The notes beneath the pieces were generated by a model. It was not told where the DNA came from, made no database searches, and was given only the letters and a program-made list of their open reading frames with translations. From contig JAPFBR010000002.1 in NCBI GenBank assembly GCA_035798135.1, positions 434,001 through 498,000 on the forward strand: a DNA stretch of 64,000 bases. Reading direction: 5' to 3'. This DNA comes from Sediminicola sp035798135 (GTDB lineage Bacteria > Bacteroidota > Bacteroidia > Flavobacteriales > Flavobacteriaceae). Below are positions 33,781-43,083 of this stretch, in pieces (positions within the stretch are counted from its first letter, which is position 1; the number at the start of each line of letters is the position of its first letter). The translations under genes and the position numbers were made by a program.

Positions 33781-34338
33781 ATGCTCTATAATGTTTGGAA
33801 ATATCTAAAAAACCCAGTTTACCGGGAATATCAAAATGCCCCTAGTACCTATAAAAAAACTATTTTCTTTTCATTATTGAAATGGAGCTTGGTTTTTAGC
33901 CTGTCTGTCGCAATATTAAACTCCACTTTTGCCGAAATACTGAACTTGGATTTGGGAGAGCATGCCTCAGAACAATTATTCTCAAAATATTCCATTTGGG
34001 TCATTTTCCTATTTGTAAGTATTATTGCCCCATGCCTGGAAGAAGTCTTGTTTAGAGGTCCTTTAGTGTATTTTAGGGACAGTCCTTATTTTAAATTCAC
34101 ATTTTATACATCGATCCTGTTATTCGGAATAGTCCATATTTTTAATTTCCAGGGAGATGCCCAGCTTTATTTTTTTGCCCCTTTGCTAATTGCGCCCCAG
34201 CTTATTGCGGGTGTCTTTCTTGGATATATTCGAGTAAAATTAGGGCTTAAATGGTCCATCTTGTTGCATGCTAGTTACAATACCATTCTGATTGGACCCG
34301 TTTTATTGCTAAAAATTCTAAATTTCCCAATAGAATGA
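33781..34338 (+). CDS. CPBP-family intramembrane glutamic protease
   Basis: 185 residues with several membrane segments. The motifs EEVLFRG (E87, E88, R92), FGIVHIFNF and LHASYN mark the CAAX/Abi (Rce1-like) intramembrane protease family. The ATG at 33781, one base after the ATPase stop, is preferred to the longer frame from 33760 that overlaps it. These enzymes can process prenylated or bacteriocin-like peptides or serve in immunity; no such partner is seen nearby. Confidence 0.85.
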   Translation: MLYNVWKYLKNPVYREYQNAPSTYKKTIFFSLLKWSLVFSLSVAILNSTFAEILNLDLGEHASEQLFSKYSIWVIFLFVSIIAPCLEEVLFRGPLVYFRDSPYFKFTFYTSILLFGIVHIFNFQGDAQLYFFAPLLIAPQLIAGVFLGYIRVKLGLKWSILLHASYNTILIGPVLLLKILNFPIE

Positions 34339-35099
34339 ATAAAATTGAATTAAAGGAATTTTTGGATACCAAAGTAGCTCAATACAACCATCCTGAATTT
34401 TTAACAAGCGATCCAATACAAATACCTCACCTTTTTACCCTTAAGGAAGATATTGAGATCAGCGGATTTCTTACCGCGACCATAGCTTGGGGAAATCGAA
34501 AAAGCATCATTGCGAACGCCCATAAATTGATGGAATTGATGGATCAAGCTCCTTATGACTTTATAAAAAACCATCAACAGGATGATTTGAAAAGGTTGCA
34601 GCATTTCGTACACCGCACTTTTAATGGTGAAGATCTGGTACACTTTGTAAAAAGCCTCAACCATATTTATCAAAATCGGGGCGGCCTACAGAGTGTTTTC
34701 ACGACCGATCTTGATAAAAAGTCCATTCAACCATCCATTTCTAAATTTAAGGAAGTGTTTTTTGAAATCCCCCACCCACTTCGAACCACGAAACACGTAT
34801 CCGATCCTTTAAAAGGTTCTGCAGCCAAGCGGATCAATATGTATTTACGATGGATGGTCAGGGACAATACAACCGGTGTGGATTTTGGTTTGTGGAAAAA
34901 CATTCCCACGGGCATACTCTCTTGTCCGCTGGATGTGCATTCAGGTAATGTTGCCAGAAAATTGGGTCTGTTAAAACGTAAGCAAAATGATGCCAAGGCC
35001 TTGGCCGAATTGGATCACAGTTTACGCAAATTAGATCCCAAAGATCCAGTAAAATATGATTTTGCCCTCTTTGGCTTGGGTGTTTTTGAAAAGTTTTGA
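34335..35099 (+). CDS. TIGR02757 family protein
   Basis: 254 residues, recognised by GFLTATIAWGNRKSIIANAHKLM near the N terminus, a central basic segment KGSAAKRINMYLRWMVRDNT, and LDVHSGNVARKLGLLKRKQNDAKALAEL. The family is conserved in Bacteroidota and has no known function; its second half has an HhH-like look that recalls DNA glycosylases. Its ATG overlaps the stop of the CPBP gene by four bases, indicating translational coupling. Confidence 0.85.
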   Translation: MNKIELKEFLDTKVAQYNHPEFLTSDPIQIPHLFTLKEDIEISGFLTATIAWGNRKSIIANAHKLMELMDQAPYDFIKNHQQDDLKRLQHFVHRTFNGEDLVHFVKSLNHIYQNRGGLQSVFTTDLDKKSIQPSISKFKEVFFEIPHPLRTTKHVSDPLKGSAAKRINMYLRWMVRDNTTGVDFGLWKNIPTGILSCPLDVHSGNVARKLGLLKRKQNDAKALAELDHSLRKLDPKDPVKYDFALFGLGVFEKF

Positions 35100-35275
35100 T
35101 AAGTATTCAACGTTTAATAATTTCCAGTTATTAAATTGATCAAATTATAGACAAGTATAATAACAATCTATCATAATCAAAATTTATAATAATTTTAACA
35201 GTTAACACAAACATTGCTATTCGCCTTTCCTTTATTAATAGTTAAATTTAAAACCTAAATTAATCAACAAAAACT

Positions 35276-36769
35276 ATGATAAAAAAAACTACCTTTTCTG
35301 TTCTTCTTATTTCATGTGTCTGCTTTCTTTCAAATGCCCAAGATAGACGTTTGCCCATAGACACTACAGTTGTAACACAACATAGTGTCACTGCAAACGG
35401 GGCTACATTCAGTTACACAGCTCAAACTGGGACACAACCCGTTTGGGACGAAATGGGCAAGCCAATAGCTGCCCTTCACTACACTTACTATACTAGAAAT
35501 AACATTAAGAACAGAGAAGAAAGGCCCTTGGTCATATCTTTTAATGGTGGACCTGGTTCCGGATCTGTTTGGATGCATTTGGCGTATACAGGGCCACGAA
35601 TTCTCAAAATAGATGATGAAGGTTTTCCTGTACAACCATATGGTGTAAAAGAAAATCCTTTCTCTATTTTGGATGTTGCGGATATCGTATATGTAAATCC
35701 CGCCAATACGGGATATTCAAGAACCATTCCTGTGAGTGGTAAGGAAGTTGATAGGTCTAAGTTTTTTGGCATCAATGCCGATATTAAATACTTGGCAGAG
35801 TGGTTGAACACCTTTGTTACAAGAAATAACAGATGGCGTTCTCCAAAATATATCATTGGCGAAAGCTATGGTGGTACAAGGATTGCAGGTCTGGCTTTAG
35901 AACTACAGAATAGACAATGGATGTATCTCAATGGGGTGATTATGGTGTCCCCGGCAGATTATAAAGTAATACGTGTTGGCGGACCTGTATCCGAAGCCCT
36001 GAACTTACCGTATTTTACAGCTGCAGCGTGGTATCAAAAAGCTTTGGACCCTGCCTTACAGCAAAAGGATCTTCTGGAAATCTTACCGGAATCCGAAAAT
36101 TATACATTAAATACCCTAATTCCTGCCTTGGCAAAGGGCGGTTTTATTTCGGATACTGAAAAAAGGGAAGTTGCAAAAAAAATGTCCTATTACTCCGGAC
36201 TTACAGAGAAAGAGATATTGGAACACAATTTGGTGGTCCCTACCAGTTATTTTTGGAAAGCCCTCTTAAGGGATAAAAGTGGTTACACCATAGGTCGTTT
36301 GGATTCCCGTTATTTGGGGATGGACAAGCAGTTGGCAGGTGATTCCCCAGATTATAACTCTGAGCTAACATCTTGGTTGCACTCCTTCACTCCTGCCATT
36401 AACTATTACCTTCAGGAAGAATTGAAATTCAAAACAGATATGAAATACAATATGTTCGGACCAGTTCATCCATGGGATGACAGTGATGATGATACTAGGG
36501 ACAATTTGAGACAGGCCATGGCCCAAAACCCTTATTTAAAGGTGATGTTCCAATCTGGATACTACGATGGTGCCACCACCTATTTTAACGCTAAATACAC
36601 CATGTGGCAGATAGATCACAGTGGTCGCATGAAGGATCGCTTTAGTTTCAATGGTTATAGAAGCGGGCATATGATGTATTTGAGAAGGGAAGACTTGCAA
36701 AAGGCAAATAGCGATATTAGGGAGTTTATTAAAAATTCCAGTGCTACGGGCAAATCTGCGAAATATTAA
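35276..36769 (+). CDS. S10-family serine carboxypeptidase, exported
   Basis: 497 residues with a signal peptide (residues 1-21, ending SNAQ). The oxyanion region is SFNGGPGSGSVWMHLAYTGP, the nucleophile S197 lies in YIIGESYGGTR, a likely catalytic Asp is in YYDGATTYFNAKY, and the His is in SGHMMYLR. S10 peptidases release C-terminal residues at acidic pH; in bacteria they are periplasmic or secreted. The 176-base region before it is AT-rich without a recognised element. A strong terminator follows. Confidence 0.92.
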   Translation: MIKKTTFSVLLISCVCFLSNAQDRRLPIDTTVVTQHSVTANGATFSYTAQTGTQPVWDEMGKPIAALHYTYYTRNNIKNREERPLVISFNGGPGSGSVWMHLAYTGPRILKIDDEGFPVQPYGVKENPFSILDVADIVYVNPANTGYSRTIPVSGKEVDRSKFFGINADIKYLAEWLNTFVTRNNRWRSPKYIIGESYGGTRIAGLALELQNRQWMYLNGVIMVSPADYKVIRVGGPVSEALNLPYFTAAAWYQKALDPALQQKDLLEILPESENYTLNTLIPALAKGGFISDTEKREVAKKMSYYSGLTEKEILEHNLVVPTSYFWKALLRDKSGYTIGRLDSRYLGMDKQLAGDSPDYNSELTSWLHSFTPAINYYLQEELKFKTDMKYNMFGPVHPWDDSDDDTRDNLRQAMAQNPYLKVMFQSGYYDGATTYFNAKYTMWQIDHSGRMKDRFSFNGYRSGHMMYLRREDLQKANSDIREFIKNSSATGKSAKY

Positions 36770-36778
36770 ATAATTTGG

Positions 36779-36816
36779 ATGCGGCAGCTCACAAATTTGG
36801 GCTGCCGCATATTTTA
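36779..36816 (+). terminator. Terminator after S10 peptidase gene
   Basis: ATGCGGCAGC pairs with GCTGCCGCAT around a twelve-base loop, followed by a T stretch. Confidence 0.85.
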
Positions 36817-36851
36817 ATCAATAAATTACATCTTTTCAATTTCACTTTGGG

Positions 36852-37247
36852 ATGCTAAAATGTAAGTATAATTTCGAAATCAAAAAGGATCACATTGTTA
36901 TGAAATTCACTGGGTCCTATATTTTTCAGGACTTTATTCAAATGCCAGAGATTATATTGCGTGAGTGCCAATCTCATGGAATTTACAAGATGCTTATACG
37001 GGGCGAAGAATTAAAGGACACAGATGCATCTACAATTGATCGTTTTTTTATCGGTGAAAAAATCGCAGAGGTTTTACGTTCTAAAGTAAAACTTGCAGTT
37101 GTTTGGCCTCCTATTCACATGAATAAACTTACGGAAAGTGTAGCCATCAACAGAGCAGCTTATATGCGTATGTTCGTTGAACAAAATGAAGCAAAAAAGT
37201 GGTTGTTGGATAAAGATGCCAGGGAGCCTGGGGAATTGTTCAAATAA
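36852..37247 (+). CDS. SpoIIAA/STAS-like small protein
   Basis: 131 residues with the alternating strand-helix pattern of the SpoIIAA-like/STAS fold: CKYNFEIKKDHIVMKFTGSY, then MLIRGEELKDTDASTIDRFF, ending VEQNEAKKWLLDKDA. Such proteins occur widely in Bacteroidota as stand-alone domains; no phosphorylation-site serine or partner kinase is evident. The assignment rests on the fold pattern only. It lies beside the decayed regulator at 37257. Confidence 0.55.
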   Translation: MLKCKYNFEIKKDHIVMKFTGSYIFQDFIQMPEIILRECQSHGIYKMLIRGEELKDTDASTIDRFFIGEKIAEVLRSKVKLAVVWPPIHMNKLTESVAINRAAYMRMFVEQNEAKKWLLDKDAREPGELFK

Positions 37248-37256
37248 ATATTAGTT

Positions 37257-37781
37257 CTAATTAACAACGGTAACCGAAACATTTATCTTCCACTTTTTCA
37301 ATTTAATATGAAGATAGCCTTGTCCGTAATGATCTCGTCCGTTTAGTCCATTTCACAAATTTTAGCGATACTTTTTACCGAATTTTGAGGAGTCCACTAA
37401 TAATAGGAATATTAGTAATGCCGATATCTTCCTTTTGTTCAATTGTGATTCATCCCAATGAGTAGCACACAACCCATGATCCAGATCAATACCATCCACA
37501 CTTAAAACCATGTGCTACAAGAAATGTTATTAGCATAATTCCCGATCACAGAAGATGTACTATACCGCGCGTACCCTCCCAATTGCAGCACTTCAACTTC
37601 CTTGTAATTAATAGGTTCCAAGGTCACGTTTATAGTGGATGTGACAATCGTGAGTTTTCCTTATGACCCAATTTTACTCTCCAAGGCCTTTGTTTTATTA
37701 CCAAAAGCAATCATCATGGCATCATTTTCAGTGATGAGAAGGGCTTCTGCTTCCGCTAATTCATTTATTTGTATTACTATT
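37257..37781 (-). pseudogene. Decayed DeoR/GlpR-type repressor in front of glpDKF
   Basis: The 557-base gap before glpD, read on the minus strand, gives the effector domain of a DeoR-family regulator: NELAEAEALLITENDAMMIA, then GKLTIVTSTINVTLEPINYK, VEVLQLGGYARYSTSSVIGN, ending at CSTWF. A one-base shift leads to LSVDGIDLDHGLCATHWDES, then VDSSKFGKK and, in another frame, TDEIITDKA. An internal TAA lies at 37661-37663. The N-terminal winged helix (about 80 residues) is absent; only about 23 bases separate the remnant from glpD. The order of motifs matches DeoR proteins exactly. Confidence 0.85.
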
Positions 37782-37804
37782 GAAATGATTTAAAATCGAA
37801 ATGT

Positions 37805-39373
37805 GTGAATATTTTTAACAGGGAATCTATCCTCGAAGGATTAAAAAGCACCAAAAACTGGGATGTGATTATTATTGGTGGCGGTGCAACAGGATTGGGT
37901 ATAGCCTTGGATAGTGTAACTAGGGGCTACAAAACATTATTATTGGAACAGGTAGATTTTGCAAAAGGGACCTCCAGTAGAAGTACAAAATTGGTACATG
38001 GCGGGGTTCGGTATTTGGCTCAAGGGGATATTGGATTGGTAAAAGAAGCCTTGCATGAAAGAGGTTTAATGCTGAAAAATGCTGCTCATCTAGTAAAGAA
38101 CCAATCCTTTATCATACCAAATTATAGATGGTGGGGGGGTGTTTTTTATACTACGGGCCTAAAAATATATGATCTATTGGCGGGAAAACTGAGTTTAGGG
38201 AAATCGTCCCATATCAATAAAAAAGAAACCCAAAGAAGATTAAGCACCCTTAATACCGCACATTTAAAAGGAGGCGTTGTATATCACGACGGTCAATTCG
38301 ATGATGCCAGATTGGCGATTAATATTGCCCAGACAGCGATTGAAAATGGGGCTACCCTCCTCAATCATTTTGAAGTACAAAAATTGACCAAAGATGATAC
38401 TGGTACAGTTAACGGTGTAATTGCATTTGACAAGGAGAACGGGACCACATTTACACTTTTCGGCAAGGCTATAATCAACGCCACTGGAGTGTTTACGGAC
38501 GAAATCCTAAAAATGGATAATGAATATGCCAAAAACATGGTACGTCCCAGTCAAGGGATACACTTGGTTTTGGATAAATCATTTTTACCAGGGGATGACG
38601 CCATCATGATTCCAAAAACAGATGATGGTCGGGTTTTGTTCTTGGTGCCTTGGCATGATAAGGTTGTGGTTGGGACTACTGATACTGTTTTGGATAGTCA
38701 TAGTTTAGAACCGATTGCCTTGGAAGAAGAAATCAAGTTTATTCTCTCCACTGCCAATAGATACTTGACGAAAAAAGTTGAAAGAAAAGATGTTCTGAGT
38801 ATGTATGCCGGCCTAAGACCATTAGCAGCCCCACAAGATGAGTCAGAAAAAACAAAGGAAATATCCAGAAGTCATAAAATCATCGTTTCCAATTCCGGGC
38901 TTGTCACCATAACCGGAGGTAAATGGACGACCTATCGAAGAATGGCACAGGATACATTGAACAAGGTAATTGCATTAGGGAAATTGGAAAATAAAAGCTG
39001 TAGGACGGCCACTCTTGCCATACACGGATCAATGGAAATTAATGACCGTAGCAATCACTTGTATGTCTATGGAACGGATTGCAAAGGAATAGAAAACTTA
39101 ATCCAAGAAGATCCAAAACTCGGAGAAAAATTACATCCAAAATTGGATTACATAAAGGCAGAAGTGGTTTGGGCCGTAAGAAATGAAATGGCCCGCACCA
39201 TAGAAGATGTGTTGGCCAGACGCGTTAGAGCCTTATTTCTTGATGCTAGGGCAGCGGTTGAAATGGCTCCGACAGTTGCGGATATTTTGGCAAATGAACT
39301 TAGCAAATCAACGGATTGGAAAACAACCCAAATTGAAGCATTTAAATCCGTAGCAAAAAACTATATCTTATAA
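37805..39373 (+). CDS. glpD: Aerobic glycerol-3-phosphate dehydrogenase
   Basis: Membrane-associated FAD enzyme oxidising glycerol-3-phosphate to DHAP with quinone as acceptor. 522 residues: FAD motif DVIIIGGGATGLGIALDS at 20-37, then KGTSSRSTKLVHGGVRYLAQ, GVVYHDGQFDDARLAI and the C-terminal domain with VRNEMARTIEDVLARRVRAL. The start is a GTG at 37805; an ATG at 37801 is in another frame and soon stops. First gene of glpD-glpK-glpF. The promoter is unclear because the upstream region is occupied by the regulator remnant. Confidence 0.94.
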   Translation: MNIFNRESILEGLKSTKNWDVIIIGGGATGLGIALDSVTRGYKTLLLEQVDFAKGTSSRSTKLVHGGVRYLAQGDIGLVKEALHERGLMLKNAAHLVKNQSFIIPNYRWWGGVFYTTGLKIYDLLAGKLSLGKSSHINKKETQRRLSTLNTAHLKGGVVYHDGQFDDARLAINIAQTAIENGATLLNHFEVQKLTKDDTGTVNGVIAFDKENGTTFTLFGKAIINATGVFTDEILKMDNEYAKNMVRPSQGIHLVLDKSFLPGDDAIMIPKTDDGRVLFLVPWHDKVVVGTTDTVLDSHSLEPIALEEEIKFILSTANRYLTKKVERKDVLSMYAGLRPLAAPQDESEKTKEISRSHKIIVSNSGLVTITGGKWTTYRRMAQDTLNKVIALGKLENKSCRTATLAIHGSMEINDRSNHLYVYGTDCKGIENLIQEDPKLGEKLHPKLDYIKAEVVWAVRNEMARTIEDVLARRVRALFLDARAAVEMAPTVADILANELSKSTDWKTTQIEAFKSVAKNYIL

Positions 39374-39437
39374 AGCCAACCAACAACTTAAATGGGTAAC
39401 CGTTAGATTTTGATTAAATCTTTTTTAAATTTAGTAC

Positions 39438-40928
39438 ATGGACCAATATATTCTTGCCCTTGATCAAGGAACAACTAGCTCCCGAGCTGTTATTTTCAAT
39501 AAAAAAGGAAACATAGTTTCCACCGCTCAAAAGGAATTTACCCAATATTTTCCAAAACCGGGATGGGTAGAGCACGACCCCATGGAAATTTGGTCCACCC
39601 AAGCTGGGATAGCCGCGGAAGCCTTGGTTAAGAAAGGATTGAACGGGACTAATATTGCGGCAATTGGGATAACCAACCAAAGGGAAACGGTGGTGGTTTG
39701 GGACAGAAATACAGGAGAACCCGTATATAATGCCATTGTTTGGCAAGATAAAAGAACGTCCGAATATTGTGACGAATTAAAAACCCAGGGCTATTCCGAT
39801 CTTATTAGGAAAAAAACGGGTTTGGTCATCGATTCCTATTTTTCCGCAACCAAGGTAAAATGGATCTTGGACCATGTTGAGGGCGCACGAAAAAGGGCCG
39901 ATGCAGGAGATTTGATCATGGGAACCATAGACACTTGGTTGATCTGGAAAATGACCTTGGGAGAAAAACATATTACCGATGTAACCAATGCCTCTAGAAC
40001 CCTAATTTTCAATATCAACACCATGTCATGGGATGATGAGTTATTGGCGCTTTTCGATATCCCCAAGAGTATGCTTCCAGAAGTTAAGCAGTCAAGTGAA
40101 CTATATGGACATACCTCGGGAACCATAATTGCAAGCAAAATTCCAATTACGGGAATTGCTGGGGACCAACAAGCCGCCTTATTTGGTCAGATGTGTACCA
40201 AACCTGGGATGGTCAAAAACACCTATGGCACAGGTTGCTTTATGCTCATGAACATTGGTGACAAACCAATAGTTTCCAAAAATAATTTATTGACGACCGT
40301 AGCTTGGAAAATAAATGGAAAAACTACCTATGCGTTTGAAGGAAGTGTCTTTATAGCCGGTGCTGTGGTACAGTGGTTAAGGGATGGATTGAAAATTATA
40401 AAAACATCCTCCGACGTTGAAAAACTGGCCAGCTCAGTTAAAACTTCAGAAGGGGTGTATTTTGTGCCGGCTTTCGCTGGTTTGGGTGCTCCCTACTGGA
40501 ACCAAAAAGCACAAGGAACCATATTTGGAATTACAAGAGGTACAACTGATGCCCATATTGCAAGGGCAGCCATTGAATCAATAGCATTTCAAACTATGGA
40601 TATCCTAAAGGCAATGGAAGCCGATGCGGAACTGAACATTAAGGAATTGAGGGTCGATGGTGGGGCCACGGTGAATGATACCTTAATGCAATTTCAATCT
40701 GATGTTTTGAATACCACTACCGTTAGACCCAAAGTAATAGAAACTACGGTTATGGGCGCAGCATTTTTAGCCGGCCTAGCTGTTGGATATTGGGACAGTC
40801 TGGAAGAAATACAAGAAATCTGGCAAACCGATGTGCACTTCACCCCTACCTCGGAACGTGAAGAAATTGATAACGGAATCAAGGGATGGTACAAGGCCAT
40901 TGCTGCCCTCCAATTTTGGGCCAAATAA
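39438..40928 (+). CDS. glpK: Glycerol kinase
   Basis: Phosphorylates glycerol with ATP to glycerol-3-phosphate. 496 residues of the FGGY family: phosphate loop DQGTTSSRAVIF at 9-20, GITNQRETVVVWDRNTGEPV, the catalytic region ITGIAGDQQAALFGQ, and YAFEGSVFIAGAVVQWLRDG. Length is normal. It lies 64 bases after glpD and 25 bases before glpF, so the three are almost certainly one operon. Product flows to GlpD. Confidence 0.96.
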   Translation: MDQYILALDQGTTSSRAVIFNKKGNIVSTAQKEFTQYFPKPGWVEHDPMEIWSTQAGIAAEALVKKGLNGTNIAAIGITNQRETVVVWDRNTGEPVYNAIVWQDKRTSEYCDELKTQGYSDLIRKKTGLVIDSYFSATKVKWILDHVEGARKRADAGDLIMGTIDTWLIWKMTLGEKHITDVTNASRTLIFNINTMSWDDELLALFDIPKSMLPEVKQSSELYGHTSGTIIASKIPITGIAGDQQAALFGQMCTKPGMVKNTYGTGCFMLMNIGDKPIVSKNNLLTTVAWKINGKTTYAFEGSVFIAGAVVQWLRDGLKIIKTSSDVEKLASSVKTSEGVYFVPAFAGLGAPYWNQKAQGTIFGITRGTTDAHIARAAIESIAFQTMDILKAMEADAELNIKELRVDGGATVNDTLMQFQSDVLNTTTVRPKVIETTVMGAAFLAGLAVGYWDSLEEIQEIWQTDVHFTPTSEREEIDNGIKGWYKAIAALQFWAK

Positions 40929-40953
40929 TTACACCAACCAAACCCTAAAAATT

Positions 40954-41688
40954 ATGACACCATTTATAGCAGAAATTATTGGCACAGGCTTACTTATTTT
41001 ATTGGGTGGCGGTGTTGTCGCCAATGTAGTTTTAAATAAAACAGCAGGGAATAATGGTGGATGGATAGTAATTACCACCGGTTGGGCCCTTGCGGTTTAT
41101 ATTGGGGTGGTAGTCTCCGCACCCTATAGCGGTGCCCATTTAAATCCGGCAGTGAGCATTGGATTGGCATTAGCCGGAAAGTTTGATTGGGGATCTGTCC
41201 CTTTATTTATTCTCGCCCAATTCCTTGGTGCCATGATCGGTTCCTTTATCGTATGGGCCGTTTATAGAAATCATTTTAACGCTACCGATAGTGGGGAAGC
41301 TAAAAAAGCAGTCTTTTGCACTTCCCCCGCAATTAGACATTATTCAACCAATCTAATCAGTGAAATCGTAGGGACTTTTGTCTTGATATTTACTATTTTG
41401 TATTTCACCGATGCTTCTATAACCAATTCAGACACAGTAGTAGGCTTGGGCTCTGTGGGAGCAATCCCTGTAGCATTTTTGGTTTGGGCGATTGGTCTTT
41501 CTTTAGGGGGCACTACTGGCTATGCAATTAATCCGGCAAGGGACTTAGGTCCTAGAATAGTTCATGCCCTCTTGCCCATCAAAAATAAGAGTGGCAATGA
41601 TTGGGGATATGCCTGGATCCCTGTTTTGGGACCAATAATAGGTTCTTTAGTAGCCTCGGGGTTATTTTTACTTCTGTCACAAGTTTAA
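40954..41688 (+). CDS. glpF: Glycerol facilitator (aquaglyceroporin)
   Basis: 244 residues from the ATG at 40954; the open frame running back to 40783 overlaps glpK out of frame and is not translated. Six membrane segments and the two half-helix motifs NPA at 64-66 (GAHLNPAVSIG) and 193-195 (YAINPARDLGPR) define the MIP family. The Asp after the second NPAR is the glycerol-facilitator type rather than the water-channel type. It imports glycerol for GlpK and closes the operon. Confidence 0.94.
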   Translation: MTPFIAEIIGTGLLILLGGGVVANVVLNKTAGNNGGWIVITTGWALAVYIGVVVSAPYSGAHLNPAVSIGLALAGKFDWGSVPLFILAQFLGAMIGSFIVWAVYRNHFNATDSGEAKKAVFCTSPAIRHYSTNLISEIVGTFVLIFTILYFTDASITNSDTVVGLGSVGAIPVAFLVWAIGLSLGGTTGYAINPARDLGPRIVHALLPIKNKSGNDWGYAWIPVLGPIIGSLVASGLFLLLSQV

Positions 41689-41764
41689 AAGACTTTAATT
41701 TCTACTATTTTAATTAGGTGAAAAAACATTTAAAGCGGGTGCTATAAAAGGTTGTTAATACGGC

Positions 41765-41794
41765 TTGAATAACAAACTCTATTTGATACTTTTG
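41765..41794 (+). promoter_or_regulatory. Promoter of the MscS-type channel gene
   Basis: TTG (41765-41767), a 19-base spacer and TACTTTTG (41787-41794) match the Bacteroidota -33/-7 consensus. The ATG follows 9 bases later, so the message would have almost no leader. Confidence 0.6.
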
Positions 41795-41802
41795 CCGAAG
41801 TT

Positions 41803-43083
41803 ATGATATTTCAAAAAGAACTTTTATTACCGGAAATCGCGCATTGGCTATACGAATATTTAATTTCGATTGGTTTTTCAGAAACCTCGGCTAAGTATTG
41901 CAATATGTTAGCGCTTTTTATCGCGATGCTACTAATTATCAGTATCGTGGATTTTATCATCAGAAAAATCCTCATCCAAACCTTTACTGCCTTTGCAAAA
42001 AAGACCACCACTACTTTTGACGATTTTATGGTTACTAACAAAGTGCCTAGGAATGTTGCCCATATTGTTCCCCTGCTCCTTGCTAAGGAATTCATGCCCA
42101 CAGTATTGATTGATTTTGAGTATGTGGACAGTTTAGCGGAAAAAGGGATTCACGTTTTTAGCATCATATTGACCCTCTGGATCGTTCGAAGCCTTTTAAA
42201 CACCCTAAAGAGCTATTTTAAGACCTTGCCCCACCTAAGGGACAAACCCATAGATAGTTACATTCAGGTGTTTATGATCTTCGCGTGGATAGTAGGTATA
42301 GCATCAGCTTTGGCCATTGTTACCGGATTTGCGTTTATTAAATTCATTACCACCCTTGGGGCGGCTTCTGCAGTGATTATCCTAATATTTAAGGATACCA
42401 TTTTAGGATTTGTAGCTAGTATTCAAGTTTCCATTAATGACATGGTGCGCATTGGGGATTGGATCACTTTTGAGAAATATGGCGCAGACGGTGATGTTAC
42501 CGAAATTAATTTAGCCACCGTAAAGGTTCGAAATTTTGATAATACAACGACTACCATTCCTACTTACGCTTTAATTTCAGATTCTTTCAAAAATTGGAGG
42601 AGCATGGTGAATTCCGATGGAAGAAGGATTAAAAGGGCTCTGATCATCAAACAAAAAAGCATCAAGTATCTTACTAAGGAAGATATTGAAAGACTTAAAG
42701 GTATTGACCTTATTGCAGCTTACTTGGAAAGAAGGGAAAATGATATAGAAACTTACAATACGGTTAATAATTTCAATAAGGAATTGGCAATTAATGGAAG
42801 AAATCTGACCAATATTGGTGTTTTTAGAAAATATGTGGAGAGTTATGTGGCCAATCACTCGGGCATCAATAAAAATATGATGCTTATGGCAAGGCACCTT
42901 GCTCCTACTTCCCAAGGAATACCATTAGAGGTTTATGCTTTTAGCAGTGATAGAAGATGGGAAAACTATGAGTACATTATGGCAGATATTTTTGACCACC
43001 TGTTGGCTGCGGTACCTTATTTTGATTTAGAACTATTTGAACTTCCCGATAATTCAGTTTACAAATCAAATATAACCTCGTAA
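41803..43083 (+). CDS. MscS-type mechanosensitive channel, YnaI/YbdG-like size
   Basis: 426 residues. Several N-terminal membrane segments are followed by the pore-lining helix (FIKFITTLGAASAVIILIFKD), the beta domain (VSINDMVRIGDWITFEKYGADG) and EINLATVKVRNFDNTTTTIP. The C-terminal domain includes GRNLTNIGVFRKYVESYVANH and FSSDRRWENYEYIMADIFDHL, as in YbdG-like channels. It would release solutes under membrane tension. Its own promoter separates it from the glycerol operon, although the position after glpF is suggestive of osmotic coupling. Confidence 0.9.
   Translation: MIFQKELLLPEIAHWLYEYLISIGFSETSAKYCNMLALFIAMLLIISIVDFIIRKILIQTFTAFAKKTTTTFDDFMVTNKVPRNVAHIVPLLLAKEFMPTVLIDFEYVDSLAEKGIHVFSIILTLWIVRSLLNTLKSYFKTLPHLRDKPIDSYIQVFMIFAWIVGIASALAIVTGFAFIKFITTLGAASAVIILIFKDTILGFVASIQVSINDMVRIGDWITFEKYGADGDVTEINLATVKVRNFDNTTTTIPTYALISDSFKNWRSMVNSDGRRIKRALIIKQKSIKYLTKEDIERLKGIDLIAAYLERRENDIETYNTVNNFNKELAINGRNLTNIGVFRKYVESYVANHSGINKNMMLMARHLAPTSQGIPLEVYAFSSDRRWENYEYIMADIFDHLLAAVPYFDLELFELPDNSVYKSNITS

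Noticed and set aside
33117..34338. ABC ATPase plus CPBP protease as a bacteriocin export/immunity or toxin system
   Set aside because: There is no precursor peptide, permease or maturation enzyme nearby, and the following gene is the conserved TIGR02757 protein; the trio looks like a routine flavobacterial housekeeping operon.
40783..40953. In-frame extension of glpF upstream into glpK
   Set aside because: It overlaps the end of glpK in another frame, and the family start (MTPFIAEI) is at 40954.
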